In this document: positions 1 to 10,611 of the stretch, one piece after another
Layout of the letters: the number at the start of each line of letters is the position of its first letter
Position numbering within the stretch: the first letter of the stretch is position 1
Source: Anastrepha obliqua
Taxonomy: Eukaryota; Arthropoda; Insecta; Diptera; Tephritidae
Reading direction: 5' to 3'
Length of the DNA: 64,000 bases
Assembly: GCF_027943255.1 (NCBI RefSeq)
Contig: NC_072893.1
Span: 16,700,001-16,764,000 of the forward strand
Program-made: the position numbers and the translations under genes
Notes under the pieces: model-generated
Told to the model about the DNA's origin: nothing
What the model saw: the letters and a program-made list of their open reading frames with translations, nothing else
Databases searched by the model: none

Positions 1-296
1 TGGATTTGGATGCACTCCGGTAGTATAAATTGTATTGAAGAAGTTCTCGATCAGACTTATATTTTCCTCGCCGATTAGTTTTAACACTTCCACTGATTCC
101 GCAGATTATCTAAGCCAACAGCTTTTTTATATTTGAATGCTTTTATTGCCTTTACAATTTCAGCACTTGTTATTAGTATCATAGAACCGTCGATTCTAAA
201 GGTATTGACGATAGATTCAAACTTGGTTTTCCCTTGTTGTTGAATGTAAAGTTCCTCTCGTCTCTGCTGGATTCTTGACAATTTGACCAGTGCCAT
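1..296 (-). mobile_element. LINE fragment, region just before the reverse transcriptase
   Basis: On the minus strand this reads as the linker leading into a non-LTR reverse transcriptase. A stretch like TSAEIVKAIKAFKYKKAVGL matches the usual '...AI..LK..KA.G.D' block. After a one-base frameshift near position 105 the text continues with AESVEVLKLIGEEN and NFFNTIYTTGVHP, typical of the same domain, and runs off the left edge. It is a broken 5'-truncated copy. The style resembles the LINE at 43140-43977, but whether they are one family needs alignment. Confidence 0.6.
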
Positions 297-698
297 TAGT
301 TGAAATAAAATTTAATCATCTGCTTTAATTACAGTTCTCCAAAATGTGCGTTGGTCAAATAAATCCCATTTCTGTCCACCCATAGACACTTGTATACTCG
401 TTCAATTTATTTTTTAATGACTGAAGTGCAGTAAATATGCAGATATGTCAAAGACCAAAGCAGAAGTGCTTATGTTGTCAAGTGTTCTATTAAACATACA
501 CCTTTATGCAATATTTAAACGCGTATACATATGAATTGGTGACGGGTGTTCTGTTAGACGCATAGAACTTGCAGTAAAGATTTCTGTCAAATCAGCAATA
601 TAACCAAGCACATGGCATTTCTATTCAGTATAGATACACTCTAGTAAATTATCAGATAAAGGTTTGAAACCAAAGTAAGTTTGTATGTTAAATCGTGA
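297..698. other. Unassigned AT-rich spacer
   Basis: No coding potential, RNA gene or recognisable repeat seen. Confidence 0.5.
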
Positions 699-862
699 AT
701 ATTCTAATAGCGGTATTTCTGACATGCCTCATAAAAATATCTGCCGTTCGGAGTCGGTTTGAAACTGCAGGTCCCTCCATTTGTGGAACAACATCAAGAT
801 GCACACCACAAATAGGAGGAGGAGCTCGGCCAAGCACCCAAAAAGGGTGTAAGCGCCAATTA
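699..862 (+). repeat. tRNA-derived SINE, 3' part (copy 1)
   Basis: Carries the body and tail of the SINE family described at 51439-51755: the 'taatagcggt' block, 'atctgccgttcggagtcgg', 'ccatttgtggaacaacatca' and the end 'gtaagcgccaatta'. The tRNA-like head is absent and about 35 bp of the middle is deleted. The AT tail provided the TA into which the DD41D mariner at 863 inserted. Confidence 0.75.
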
Positions 863-1725
863 TAAAAGGTGGTTAAATTTCAAGGACCGATGTTGAATGT
901 GAACCACACCTAAACGTCAAGCTTTTTCTGCATTTCATTTGACATTTTTCAATTTCAGACTAACTCAATTTTAACCATGGAAAAATATACAATCGAGCAA
1001 CGCGTTATTCAGGCTTATTATGAAAACGGGCGTTCAAATCAAAAAGCATATCGCGCACTTCATCTTCAATGATGAGGCACATTTTCACCTCAGTGGACTC
1101 GTCAATAAGCAGAATTGCCGCATTTGGGCGAATGATAATCCAAGAGTGATTGCCGAAAAACCAATGCACCCACAAAGAGTGACTGTTTGGTGCGGTTTAT
1201 GGGCCGGCGGCATCATTGGGCCGTATTTTTTCCAAAATGAGGCCGGTCAGGCAGTTACTGTGAATAGTGTTCGCTATCGTGAGATGATAACGAACTTTTT
1301 ACGACCCAAATTGGAAGATATGGATGAGGACGATATGTGGTTTCAACAGGACGGTGCCTCTTGTCACACAGCTTACGAAACAATGGCTCTTTTGCGCAAA
1401 AAATTTGATGGCCGAATAATCTCACGTCGCGGCGATGTCAATTGGCCGCCAAGTTCATGTGATTTGACACCGTTGGACATCTTTCTTGGGGCTTATTTGA
1501 AAGAAAAGGTGTGGTGTACGTCGATAAGCCAACCACAATTCAAGAGCTAAAGGATGAGATAATTCGGAGGTGTGCCGCCGAGGCCGCGGCGGCCATTTGG
1601 CCGATATTTTGTTCAATACGTAGCCATACCAATATTATATAATAAAGAGAAATGATAATAATTTCCTAAAAGAATTGTATTTTATTCAAAATCAACACCT
1701 GCCCTAGAAAGTTAATCACCCTTTA
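863..1725 (+). mobile_element. DD41D mariner (rosa-type), internally deleted copy with both ends
   Basis: Imperfect terminal inverted repeats (left TAAAAGGTGGTTAA, right end in reverse complement TAAAGGGTGATTAA) are each flanked by TA (861-862, 1726-1727). The transposase start MEKYTIEQRVIQAYYENGRS at 977 is joined in another frame to the catalytic core at 1020-1550 (FNDEAHFHLSG, VTVWCGLW, WFQQDGA, CDLTPLD). From D of QQDG to the last D of TPLD there are 41 residues, which defines the DD41D group. The N-terminal helix-turn-helix is largely deleted and the frame is broken, so the copy is dead. It sits in the tail of a SINE, so it is younger than that SINE. Confidence 0.85.
1020..1550 (+). pseudogene. 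DD41D mariner transposase, truncated catalytic core
   Basis: A 176-codon open frame holds all three catalytic acidic positions: D in FNDEAHF, D in WFQQDGASCH and D in CDLTPLDIF. Full-length transposases of this group are roughly twice as long; the DNA-binding N-terminus is missing from this frame. The C-terminus is cut short by a frame change shortly after the last D. The protein would act on the element's own ends, but is not expected to be functional here. Confidence 0.8.
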
Positions 1726-1741
1726 TATATATATATATTCA

Positions 1742-1967
1742 TAGGCACATATCACGGAGCACTATTCTCCATGAATTCATGGTGTTTAGAGAATGCAATG
1801 TTGTTTAGTTGTAAATAGAATTTTGTCGACGAGAATATCGAGATTGTTACCGAATGTACTTAGTCCTGCCATAAGTTCTGTTACAAGTTAAGACCGTTAT
1901 TGATATGAAATTATAATACTTTTACTTTCAATGAAGTTAAAAAAGAATGTTAGTTTTCATTAGAAAT
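1742..1967. other. Unassigned spacer
   Basis: AT-rich DNA after a short (AT)n run (1724-1738); no gene or repeat recognised. Confidence 0.4.
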
Positions 1968-2222
1968 GGTCACCATTTGCCTTTACACAAGACTTCAAAT
2001 GATCAGCTGTTGCAGCGCGCACGGGTTCCATGAGTATTAACGTCGCTGCTCGAGCCAAAGATTGTTTGAGACTCTCCAAATTTCTGTGAGGTTTTCGATA
2101 GGCCTTGTTCTCCAATTCTAACCACAAACTTTAGTCCAATGGATTCAGATCTGGACTTCCAGACGGCCAACCTTCTGCGGCTATGAACCCAGGAATATTG
2201 GTTTTTAGCCACTGCTGTGTGC
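1968..2222 (-). mobile_element. Tc1/mariner transposase fragment (maT-like), C-terminus
   Basis: Minus-strand reading gives IPGFIAAEGWPSGSPDLNPL, a stop in place of the next aromatic residue, then SLWLELENKAYRKPH and a C-terminus ending NGDHF. 'WPSGSPDLNPLD' is the third-aspartate motif of Tc1/mariner transposases of the maT/DD37D-like group. Only the last third survives. It resembles the element at 3660-4330. Confidence 0.75.
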
Positions 2223-2234
2223 CTTATGTCTTAT

Positions 2235-2500
2235 GTCTTGCCTTATGGGCTGTGAATGTAAATGTTTTATGGATTCGATTGAGGCATTGGAAGTCAACAT
2301 TACTGAAGTTATTCACGTGATACCGACCGAAGTCCTCCAGCGAGTAATTGCTGTTTACAGATAGCCAAATACGGCGCTGTTGCGGCCAACATTTGAAAGA
2401 AATTACCTTTAAAAAATAAGTGTCATGAATGGTTCTACATAAAAATAATAAATTGCTCAATCAATTCAAAATCCTATACCTCTAAATTGATCACCCTTTA
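2235..2500 (+). mobile_element. DD41D mariner 3' end (second copy)
   Basis: The plus strand encodes the transposase tail FMDSIEALEVNITEVI and, after a frameshift, CCGQHLKEITFKK followed by stop. It ends in the terminal repeat 'aattgatcaccctttaTA', matching the right end of the copy at 863-1725. The 5' part is missing; at its left it abuts the opposite-strand fragment at 1968-2222. Confidence 0.75.
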
Positions 2501-2509
2501 TATGACTTA

Positions 2510-3290
2510 AAACTTTCTCTTTTTTCTGGTGATTCACTTGAAAAAAGCATACTCTTAAAAATAGACCCATTGTATGCAAATTTCAGGCGCACCTGTGGAT
2601 TATATTGTTGAACACATCTAAGCACTATTCAATACACATAACGGTGGATATACATATGTGCAAGTGTATTTCGTATGTCTATTGGTGGTGCTTGCTTTTA
2701 GTGCTGTGGATTGTCACTCTTTGCATGTGTTTCTCTCACCGGACAATGTCAATTGTGGCAGCGGGTTAAATAAACATGACTAGCTGGTTCACTATTTTTT
2801 CAACGACAACTGTCGTCCAGCTGTTATATTGCTGATGATTCCACTCTAATGAAAACATTTCATCACTCGAAATACCCGTTTGTCTTTCATCCACAAAGTG
2901 TGGAGTAATGGCGCAATTGTACCGACTGAATAATGGATATGGGAGTGAGTTTATGAAGAGTTCTTATATTTACATAGCTTTATTGTATTATATTTGAAAG
3001 TATCCACAGTGAATAGGTAGCACTAAAAGATTGTATGTAAAAAATAAAAAAAATGGATAAAAGTGTTTAGAAAGAAAATATATTATATTAGAATTTGCTT
3101 AAGTCTTGGAAATAATAATTGTATCCATCCGGCCCATACAGATTTAAATTATTTTCCTCACGAAATACTACTTTTTTTAATTCTATTCTAGCGAAAGTTG
3201 GTGGGAAGGTCTCCAAATGATAATAGAGCACTATAAAGGAAATATAAAATAAATATATATAAAATAAAACTCCAAGACCTTCATGCAGAT
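2510..3290. other. Unassigned spacer
   Basis: AT-rich, no confident features. A minus-strand open frame at 3088-3297 shows no motif and its composition looks non-coding. Confidence 0.4.
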
Positions 3291-3640
3291 CTTTCATGAA
3301 CCATGATTAAGATTGTTCAATACGATTTGAAGCTTCTGAGCATCCACTGAGTCCTTAACAGTTGAGAAAATGTTTAAATCATCCACGAATAACAAGGAAT
3401 TCGAAAAGGAAAAACATTTCCTTATGCCATTGAAGCAAAAAAAAGAGAAGTGCCACTACGATGCTCCCAGTGGGACACCTGAAGTAGCAACAAAGACGGA
3501 GTATTATCCTTAGATTTTTAGCACACACCATCTGTCCGCCAAATATGTGTTAAGCCATTGAAGAAAGGTGATGTGAAAACCCAAATAAGCCAACTTGTCT
3601 ACTAAAACCCCGTGCGACACTTTGCCCACTCGCGGACAAT
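3291..3640 (-). mobile_element. Jockey-type LINE reverse transcriptase fragment
   Basis: On the minus strand, in pieces: KVSHGVLVDKLAYLGFH, TSGVP, then SLLFVDDLNIFSTVKDSVDA. The FVDD box stands in for the [FY]xDD polymerase motif of reverse transcriptases, and the surrounding order fits jockey-clade LINEs. Stops and frameshifts are present and both ends are truncated. Confidence 0.75.
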
Positions 3641-3659
3641 CAGCGGCTCAAGACTAGAG

Positions 3660-4330
3660 TATCTTTTAGTTCGAACTTTCCTCTCCAAAATGAAGAAAAA
3701 TGAAAAAAAATCGCAAGATTGTTTTTAGCCATTCTTTACTCACTCGCGCTCGAGCTTTGTGAGACGGTGCCGAGTCCTGTTGAAACGTCCATGGTCTGTC
3801 ACCGAAATGTTTGTCTGCGCATGGCTTGGAAGCAAAATACTTTTTCGATAATATTTCGCATTTACCTTCACGACAGGCTCGAATAAACGATTGGAGATCG
3901 CCCATGTGCGGTTACAGCGGCCCAAATCATTACCTATGGCGGATAATGTCTCCTGGCGGCCAATCGATGACTCAAATCCTCGTATGAACGGCCAGTCAAG
4001 TAAACCCTTTCTTTTTGGGACTTTACGAATTGCTCAATTCGAAAAATTATCTCGTCAGAAAACACAATGTTCGGAAATTTACAGCTTTCGGCCAAGCGAA
4101 GTAACTAATTCGCTCTCTCAAGTCTGACTTGTTGCTGCTGTGGTGTGAGATTTCCGCCTTATGGATTTTGTAAGGCTTGTCTTTGAGATCATTGTTTAGT
4201 ATGCGGCGGGTGCTACGGTCAGATATTTTCAGTTCTTTCGTCATTTCATTGGCACTTTGTCGGGGATTTCGCTCAAGTCGCTTCGTCCCTTTTTGAGCAT
4301 TCAAGTGACGTTGCGGTTTTTAATCTGTAT
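3660..4330 (-). mobile_element. Tc1/mariner (maT-like) transposase pseudogene
   Basis: Reading leftwards from about 4310: an N-terminal helix-turn-helix region (RQSANEMTKELKISDRSTRR), the first acidic motif VFSDEIIFRIEQF near 4080, then HRLAARRHYP, and finally PWTFQQDSAPSHKARARV near 3790. At least two frame changes separate these. The third-aspartate region is missing at the left end. Same group as the fragment at 1968-2222. Confidence 0.75.
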
Positions 4331-4339
4331 GTGACTCCC

Positions 4340-4689
4340 CCATTTTTTGGGGGATTTGTTCTCACCTATATCTTACATTTTTTCTAGATCTGTTAGGTTT
4401 AAGAAATTTATAAGAAAATTGTTCCAAATTTTTTTATGTATGTACGGACACATTTCATGAATGAATAAATAAATGAAAATCAGATTTGCACTTGGACCTT
4501 CCTGTCTTTTATGTTCTCTACTGGTCACGCTGTCTCACCAAACCCCAACTCTCTCAATAAACCTAAGATGGAGCTGAGTTGAGTTGAGCTTCTATGCTAT
4601 TCCTCAGGTCACATTTGGACGAGATATCTAGTCCGTCTTGTAACTATAGTATCACATTTAAAAATAAGGTGTGTTGGTGATGGTTGTAC
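4340..4689. other. Unassigned spacer
   Basis: No gene recognised. Around 4500-4640 the composition is more GC-rich and could be remnant LINE sequence, but no motif supports it. Confidence 0.35.
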
Positions 4690-6645
4690 GGGTTAGGCTA
4701 AGGCCTTTATGCACTTCGACCAGATTGGTTTATTGTGCGCCCGTAATTACATAATTATAATTATTTAGTATACCGAGGAATTGAACCAGCTCCTTAGGAG
4801 GGAGCAATTGTAGGTCTTCCTCCTCGAGCCCAGGGTTCTGGGTCTCCTGTGGCCTAATGCCTTACAGTTGGCGATTAAGTGTTCCATAGACTCCTCTACA
4901 TCACAGCAGAATCTACATAAACTAGTGTCAGATAGTCCTATTGTGTTAAAGTGATTATTACAGGCAAAGTGACAGAGTAATCTGAGGCCCTTTTCATCTA
5001 GGGTTAGAGCAGATTTTGCTCTGTTGGCAGTGAAGTTCAGAAACTTTTTGGAGTGATTAAGGTCGAGTGTGCCATTCCAGTATTCCCTAATTTTATTTTG
5101 GATCCATTTTTTGGTTTCCTGTGTTATATTCATTTTGTTAAAACCGAAAAATGGGGTTGGTTAAATAAATAGCCCTTCTACCCCTTTCTCGTTTCCTTCG
5201 TGTCCCTCATGTCCTGGTACCCAAATCAGTGAGACCTGATTATGAGTGGCCAGTTTATTGAATGCATTGTTACACACTATTAGGACTTTGACTTGAATGT
5301 GAAGATATTCACAGATTTGAGAACCGATTGGCTGTCCGAAAGTATTTTAATTTTTACTTTCTCGAACCCTCTTTTGGATATGATTCCACTGTTTCCATTA
5401 TGAGTACGGGTTCCGTGTGGTCATTCGCCTGGATTATGCATACTGCATGTTGAACTCTGAAGCAATTTCCCACCCAGAGGTGGTGAATTTTAAAGCGCTT
5501 CCATGCCAGCAGTTGGGGTAGTTCTCATGGCCCCTATTAAGCTTAGGCACGCCAACCTTTGTAGTTTACACATTTTTGATATAGCAGTAGTTTGATTTGT
5601 TTTAACCCACCATTCCAAAGCCCCATATTTGTACAATAGGTCTTACCATGTGGGTGTAGGTCCGGAAGGTCATTTTAGGGTTCAGACCCCAGGATTTACT
5701 CAAGAGTGGTTTTGTTGTTCAAAGGTTTTTTGTTGCCTTTTTTATTACTGAGTTGAGGTGGGCCTCCCAAATGAGTTTTTAATCCAAGATAATTCCTAGA
5801 TATTTAACCTCTTCCTTTAGAGGTACGTCTATTCCATTTATTCCCAGGGTGGGTATATTTAGAACCCTTTTCCTGGTAAATGGGATATAGTGGTTTTGAA
5901 AGGGGTACTTGATAATCCCTCTTTTCTTCATCACTCCCAGCTTATATTTAAGGCCTTCTGCATTAAGTACTGTACGGTCCTTTCGTGGTTGCCTTTAATT
6001 ATTACAGAAATGTCATCCGCATACGCTATTGTTTATTACCCATTATTGTTAACGGTTTGTCCCAAATCGTCAGCCAGGATAGACCAGATCAATGGCGATA
6101 GTATCCGCCCCCCTTGTGGACATCCTTTCGCGGCTGTAACACTTAGCGTAACTTGCCCCAGAGAGTCTGTGATTATCCATTGGCTTAGCATGTTGCTTAC
6201 CCATTTAACAATTGCTGGATCGGCTTCCCTATTGGAGAGTGCCAGTTCTATTGCTTCAAAGTTCACGTTATCAAATGCACCCTCAATGTCCATAAAAGCA
6301 CAGAGGGCCATTTCCTTTAGGTCAAGGGCCTTTTCTATATCACGAACAATTGTGTGCAGTTCTGTAACTGTTGATTTCCCTTTTGGATATGCAAATTGCA
6401 GTTTATAGAGTGGGATTATCGAGATAACCTCATCTCTTAGGTAACAGTCCATTAGCTTTTCGATGGTTTCAACATTAAAGACGTAAGACTGATTGGCCTA
6501 TAGGATTTGGGAGACACAGGAAGCTTATTGCCTCCCTTTGGTAGGAATAATACCTTGACCTCCCGCCGAATTTTAGAGATATAACCCAAACTAAGACTTG
6601 ATCTGAATATTTGTACCAGAATTGGTATTAATTTCATATGTTACA
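4690..6645 (-). mobile_element. RNase H-bearing LINE (LOA/R1-like), 5'-truncated, broken
   Basis: From right to left: RT entry (SYRPISLTSLMLK, 6452-6637), RT core (6036-6452: FAYPKGKSTVTELH, FMDIEGAFDNV, GCPQGG, then YADDIS near 6020), an RNase H part with WVPGHEGHEGNE near 5220, and a C-terminal domain (4765-5133) with cysteine pattern LCRFCCDVEESMEHLIANC. Several stops and frameshifts, so non-functional. The 3' tail reaches the 'gggttaggct' stretch near 4690. An RNase H domain plus this Cys/His tail suggests LOA/R1/I-type LINEs rather than RTE. Confidence 0.85.
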
Positions 6646-6649
6646 GTTT

Positions 6650-7020
6650 CCGGGCATTGGTCGCAGAAACCAACAGGAGTCGGTGGATCATATCCCAAAA
6701 CTGTGCAGATATCTACGCAAACTGCAGTGACCTGTGAGAATACCCGTGAGTATTGTCAGCTTGCCTTTAGAGAGGGTTATGAGTAGCCTGCATGACAATG
6801 GCACTGGACTGGAACCCGCAAGGGAGCATACGTCGCGGTTAGCCAAAGATTACTTGGAAAAGGTCGATGTTGCGGGAACTAGCAGATGCCGAATTCACAT
6901 GCGATGGCGGAAAAACAACAGCCTAGAAACGTATACGATTGAAGAGCCTTTTCGAGTCCCTATGCTCCCGAGCGATGTGAACAAGGATATACAAAAATGA
7001 ATACCTGAACCTCTTTTGAT
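6650..7020 (+). repeat. Probable LINE 3'-tail fragment
   Basis: Contains 'ccctatgctcccgag' and 'gtgaacaag' followed by A-rich sequence. The same words occur at the 3' end of the LINE at 12096-12868, so this is probably another 3' end of that family. The 88-codon frame at 6734-7000 is likely not a gene. Confidence 0.5.
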
Positions 7021-7625
7021 TATAGCCCTCAGTAAGGACTTCGCCTGGCGCAGCCCTACAATTATATGCTAGCTTACGTTGCATAGCCTTAGCTCTTCGG
7101 ATCGAAGAGCAAGAAAGTGTTGGTAAAATATAAATCGAAAATTTTCATATTTTTGCAAAAACAAAATTTTTTTTCGAACTTTGTAAATATCTTGAAAAAG
7201 CTTTATTTTAATTGAAAAATTAAGCATGAAATAAAGATAGATTTGATGCATCACTTGTTTTGAGCGGTTAGCAAATTCTCCAGATATTATAAAATTTTAT
7301 GATCTATCTTTTTCCCTTTGATCCGAAACTGTTATTTGACAATATCTCGCAAGCTACAGGACAGAAAAAAAAGTATGGGCTTATAGTTGTTCGGGCTCAG
7401 CCACTGATTTTACATGGAAATTGGATGGTTGGCTTACATATTTTTTTTTGGCTGCAAACTAGTGCTATCAAACGTTTTTTTAACATCCAAGGTAAACATT
7501 AAAGCTGAGGTACAATTTTCATCTAAAAAAAAATTGGATTTTCCATATTCAATAAGAAAATAATAGCGCCGTTCGCCTCAAGCTCTGTTCTACTTGTATG
7601 TATTTATTTACCCACGCCATAAAGA
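7021..7625. other. AT-rich spacer downstream of the fibrinogen-related gene
   Basis: No feature recognised apart from poly(A/T) runs. Confidence 0.5.
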
Positions 7626-7631
7626 TTTATT
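7626..7631 (-). terminator. Poly(A) signal of the fibrinogen-related gene
   Basis: AATAAA on the minus strand, about 37 bp after the stop codon at 7668-7670. Confidence 0.7.
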
Positions 7632-7667
7632 ACATCTCCATTTAATTTTAATTAATTTAATTCTTGT

Positions 7668-8515
7668 CTACCGTTTCTTTGGTCTTATAGCCATGTGTGT
7701 ATACTTCATACCATTTGGATAACGTCCGTTCCACAATAAAGTGTTATTGTAGGAGCCATTCAAATTGCTGAAATATATTGAGTTAAAAATTACTGATCTT
7801 TTCTACTTTGGAACATTAATTTCACTGCCTACCTCCACCAGCAATCCTTGTACCACCAAGCACCATGCCAGATCTCAGCGCAATTCTCCTTAGCCTCATC
7901 GTTATCCTGATCAAAAGTACTAAACTTTTGGCCATCGTGGTAGCCACGTAATGCCTCGCCAGCTGTGCCGGAATATTTTCCTAAAATATTCAATGCATAC
8001 TTCTCCTCCTCGTTGCCCACAGCAAAACTTTCGTATTTCGCATATATCTGAGTTCCCGCGTAGTCCTTCATTTCAATCCGCAATTCCTGCAACTCCACTT
8101 GTGTCAAGGCATGCAACTTATTTAAGCCAATAAAGAAATTGCCATCCAAATTACCAAAGCCAGTTTGGTAGTCATGCCAAGTGCGATAAAAATTCACCAA
8201 TGCATCCTGGCGTCGCTGTATCAACGTCCATGCATCGCCACCGTTTGGATCTTTCAAGCAATACACGTAAAAGGGATGGTTGAACCACTCGGCCAAGTAT
8301 ATCTGATATATGCCACTCTCCGCTTTGCTACCAATGGCTGATAGTGCCTCGGCACAGTTTCGGGGCAAAGGAGGTGTGTAAGCTGAACGGCCAAGTGGAT
8401 TTTCCGCGAAAGGTCCAACGGTGGCGTTCTCAACTCGATTATTCGTCAAGCAAAAGGTGGCGGAAAATGTCAAAGCGACAATTATAATGGCGCTGGTGAA
8501 ATGTAAACAAAGCAT
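7668..8515 (-). CDS. Secreted fibrinogen-related domain protein (FReD), complete
   Basis: Two exons: 8515-7833 and 7767-7668, with a 65-bp GT..AG intron (7832-7768) that splits a serine codon. The protein is 260 residues from the ATG at 8515. I chose this start because it opens a signal peptide (MLCLHFTSAIIIVALTFSA) and lies 20 bp after an initiator; an in-frame ATG at 8620 lies upstream of the predicted promoter. The fibrinogen C-terminal domain fills most of the protein: CAEALSAIGSKAESGIYQIY, WTLIQRRQDALVNFYRTW, GNFFIGLNKLHALT, the calcium-loop-like DQDND, then NCAEIWHGAWWYKDCWWSNL and the terminal GMKYTHMAIRP. No coiled coil precedes the domain. The family includes ficolins, angiopoietin-like proteins and insect FREPs, which bind sugars or cell-surface ligands outside the cell. 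Ligand and tissue are unknown. Confidence 0.92.
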
Positions 8516-8530
8516 TTCGAATTGTTGGCA

Positions 8531-8540
8531 ACTAACTGTT
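8531..8540 (-). promoter_or_regulatory. Initiator of the FReD gene
   Basis: Minus-strand AACAGTTAGT resembles the arthropod initiator TCAGTT. If transcription starts at the A at 8537, it lies about 30 bp from the TATA-like box and 21 bp from the ATG. Confidence 0.5.
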
Positions 8541-8562
8541 GTGCAAATATTATTAGAAGGGG

Positions 8563-8570
8563 TTTTTATG
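8563..8570 (-). promoter_or_regulatory. TATA-like box of the FReD gene
   Basis: Minus-strand CATAAAAA, one mismatch from TATAAAAA, starting about 33 bp upstream of the proposed start site. Spacing and the downstream signal-peptide ORF support it. Confidence 0.55.
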
Positions 8571-8627
8571 CAGAGGTGGCGCACATACTTACTTATGTGT
8601 TTGTGTATGTGTATATGCATATACTGT

Positions 8628-8648
8628 ATCTTATCGCTTAGATAAGAT
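8628..8648. promoter_or_regulatory. Palindromic pair of GATA sites upstream of the FReD gene
   Basis: ATCTTATC, five bases, then GATAAGAT: a perfect 8-bp inverted repeat placing two AGATAAG-type GATA-factor sites in opposite orientation, about 91-111 bp upstream of the proposed start. In flies GATA factors drive fat-body, blood-cell and midgut genes, which fits a secreted recognition protein. Binding is inferred, not shown. Confidence 0.55.
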
Positions 8649-8754
8649 CTACGATTCTGAAGAACTCGGTGATTTTTCAGCGTTTATTTATTTTTTTCTT
8701 TAGTTATTCATAAACCAAAAATAAAGGGTCGTTCAAAAGTTGTTTGCTTAGATG

Positions 8755-9880
8755 TTGGATGGTTCTTTTTGTCGGGACAACTAGCAAGTGCAGCACTCAG
8801 ACATTAATTAGGTAAATTTTACTACACTTGAATGCCCATTTAATTTTCTTTAAATCTACCCGATCTCCGAAGAAATCTGAGTAGATCTTGTGGCGCCAAG
8901 GAGCCAAGATGGTCGCTTCTTAACAAATCAGTGCTAGAGATGTGAAGCCTGATCCGAGTGAAGACCGGGCAGAGGTACAGATGCCTACCACATCCATGTG
9001 CTTCGTTCACAGAAAGTGGCCCGTCATCAGTCCAACCAGCCGTCTGCACTCCCTTCTGCTTAATGACAGTCGATCGGAATTGACAGGTAACATCAGTTTA
9101 GTCCATTTGCAGCCTCTCTCAGCCTGCCAAGCTCGCTTGTGGGTTGTAGTAACCCATTTGCTGAACGAGGCTTTGATGGCTGCTGAAGGGAATGGTAAAA
9201 CGGGCTCTGAGGCCAAATTCTTTGGCCTAAGCTAAGGAGTCAGAGGTCTCGTTACCCACGACACCCACGTGTCCCGGGACCCATGTTAGCATCAGGTTAT
9301 CATGTCTACCAACATAGTTCAGCCTGGATTTACAGGACTCGACTACCCCTGATGTGGTTGGGGTTGCTGTCTAAGGCCATGAGCGCAGCTTTGCTGTCGC
9401 TGTAGGTACATATAGAACGGCCTCTCCATCTGTTTTTCACAACAAAGTTCATCGCTTCTTGAGCAGCATACACCTCCGCTTGAAACACAGATGCATGCAT
9501 TCCAAGAGCAAAGTGCAGTTTTGTCCCGCTTGATTCCACGTAGACCCCAGAGCCGGAGCAGTGCTCGGTCTTGGAACCATCAATGAAAATGCGAGAACAG
9601 TGTTTGTCGGGTCCATTTTCATAGTTTGACCACAGTTGAGCCTCTGACAGCCCCACACAGTATCTCTTGTCAAGCACGACTCTGGATGACATGGAGTCAA
9701 GGGGCGTGGCGAGACTCGTTGGATCGAAGTCCATGCCTTCTCTGTTTTCCAATGCCGGACAGGGGCCGTAAGCTGTCAGTGCTTTGGATGCCTTTGTTTC
9801 AACTTGTGACTTCCAAAGAAGTTTACTATCGAAGATTACTCCAAGATATTCAAGGTTGCTGAATAACCTTCAACATCGAT
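8755..9880 (-). mobile_element. RNase H-bearing LINE 3' half (family Y, copy 1)
   Basis: Right to left: RNase H domain in the frame 9330-9752 (RIFIDGSKTEHCSGSGVYVE, HASVFQAEVYAAQEAM, TYSDSKAALMALDS), then VPGHVGVVGNETSDS near 9260, then the C-terminal part (RRLVGLMTGHF, LLRFLRRSGRFKEN) and a 3' UTR ending near 8755. Frames are broken. Copies of the same tail occur at 15780-16215 and 30350-30950. Confidence 0.85.
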
Positions 9881-10611
9881 ATCTCGACAAATTCACTCTT
9901 TGACAGATTTTACCTGTAAATAAATAAAATAAATAAATAATGTATAATGTAAATAAAAATAGTTAAATCTGACAGAATCTAAGTTTTTTCGTATTTTACA
10001 ATATTTTAAAACAACAACTAGGCGCGTTTTTTTGAAAGACCCTCTACATATTATATATAATACATTCTTATATGCGGGTAAACGTTTCAATTACACTCTC
10101 TACGGAAGTAATTCATTCAAATTTATGATACTTATCAGTTAGTTACAATAAAAATATAGGGGTTTTCAGTAAGAGCGCTTAAACGTTTATCTTTAATTAA
10201 ACTAATGCGCATAGTGAATGAATCGCCGTGATGAAGTCTAGGTGTCTTTTTCGACGTCAGAAGCACCGGATGAATTTAAGTATAATAGTAGTGTAATCTT
10301 GACTAGAGCTTCGGTGTTGGTGACGCATCGCATAAATCTTCGTACCAATTAGTGATTTTTTCGAAGTTAGGGGCAGCTGTTGAATATCTCTTGGGTGTTC
10401 TTTGGTCAAAATCTTCATATCATACGGAGACTTTTTCGTAGTTAGGGGCACCTAATGAATGTTCCATGGATCTTCTTAGCTCCTAATCCAGCAAATTTTA
10501 ACGAAGACACTTAACCGGAAATGTGTTGCATCACTGAAGACGATTTCCTTTTGAAACGGTTTTGATAATAAATTTTAACAACTTCAACATCAACAACTTA
10601 AATGAATATAC
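9881..10611. other. Spacer with a solo DD41D-type terminal repeat
   Basis: Mostly unassigned AT-rich DNA. At 10157 the sequence 'aggggttttcagtaagagcg' preceded by TA matches the right terminal repeat of the element at 58257-58793; I could not find the partner end. Confidence 0.5.

Noticed and set aside
5890..6408. 172-codon plus-strand frame as a gene
   Set aside because: Antisense of the LINE reverse transcriptase on the minus strand, which carries the FMDIEGAFDNV and GCPQGG motifs.
7829..7834. Single-exon end of the FReD gene at the TAG at 7829-7831
   Set aside because: Stopping there would lose the conserved SNLNG...GMKYTHMAIRP end, which is found after a 65-bp GT..AG intron in the correct phase.
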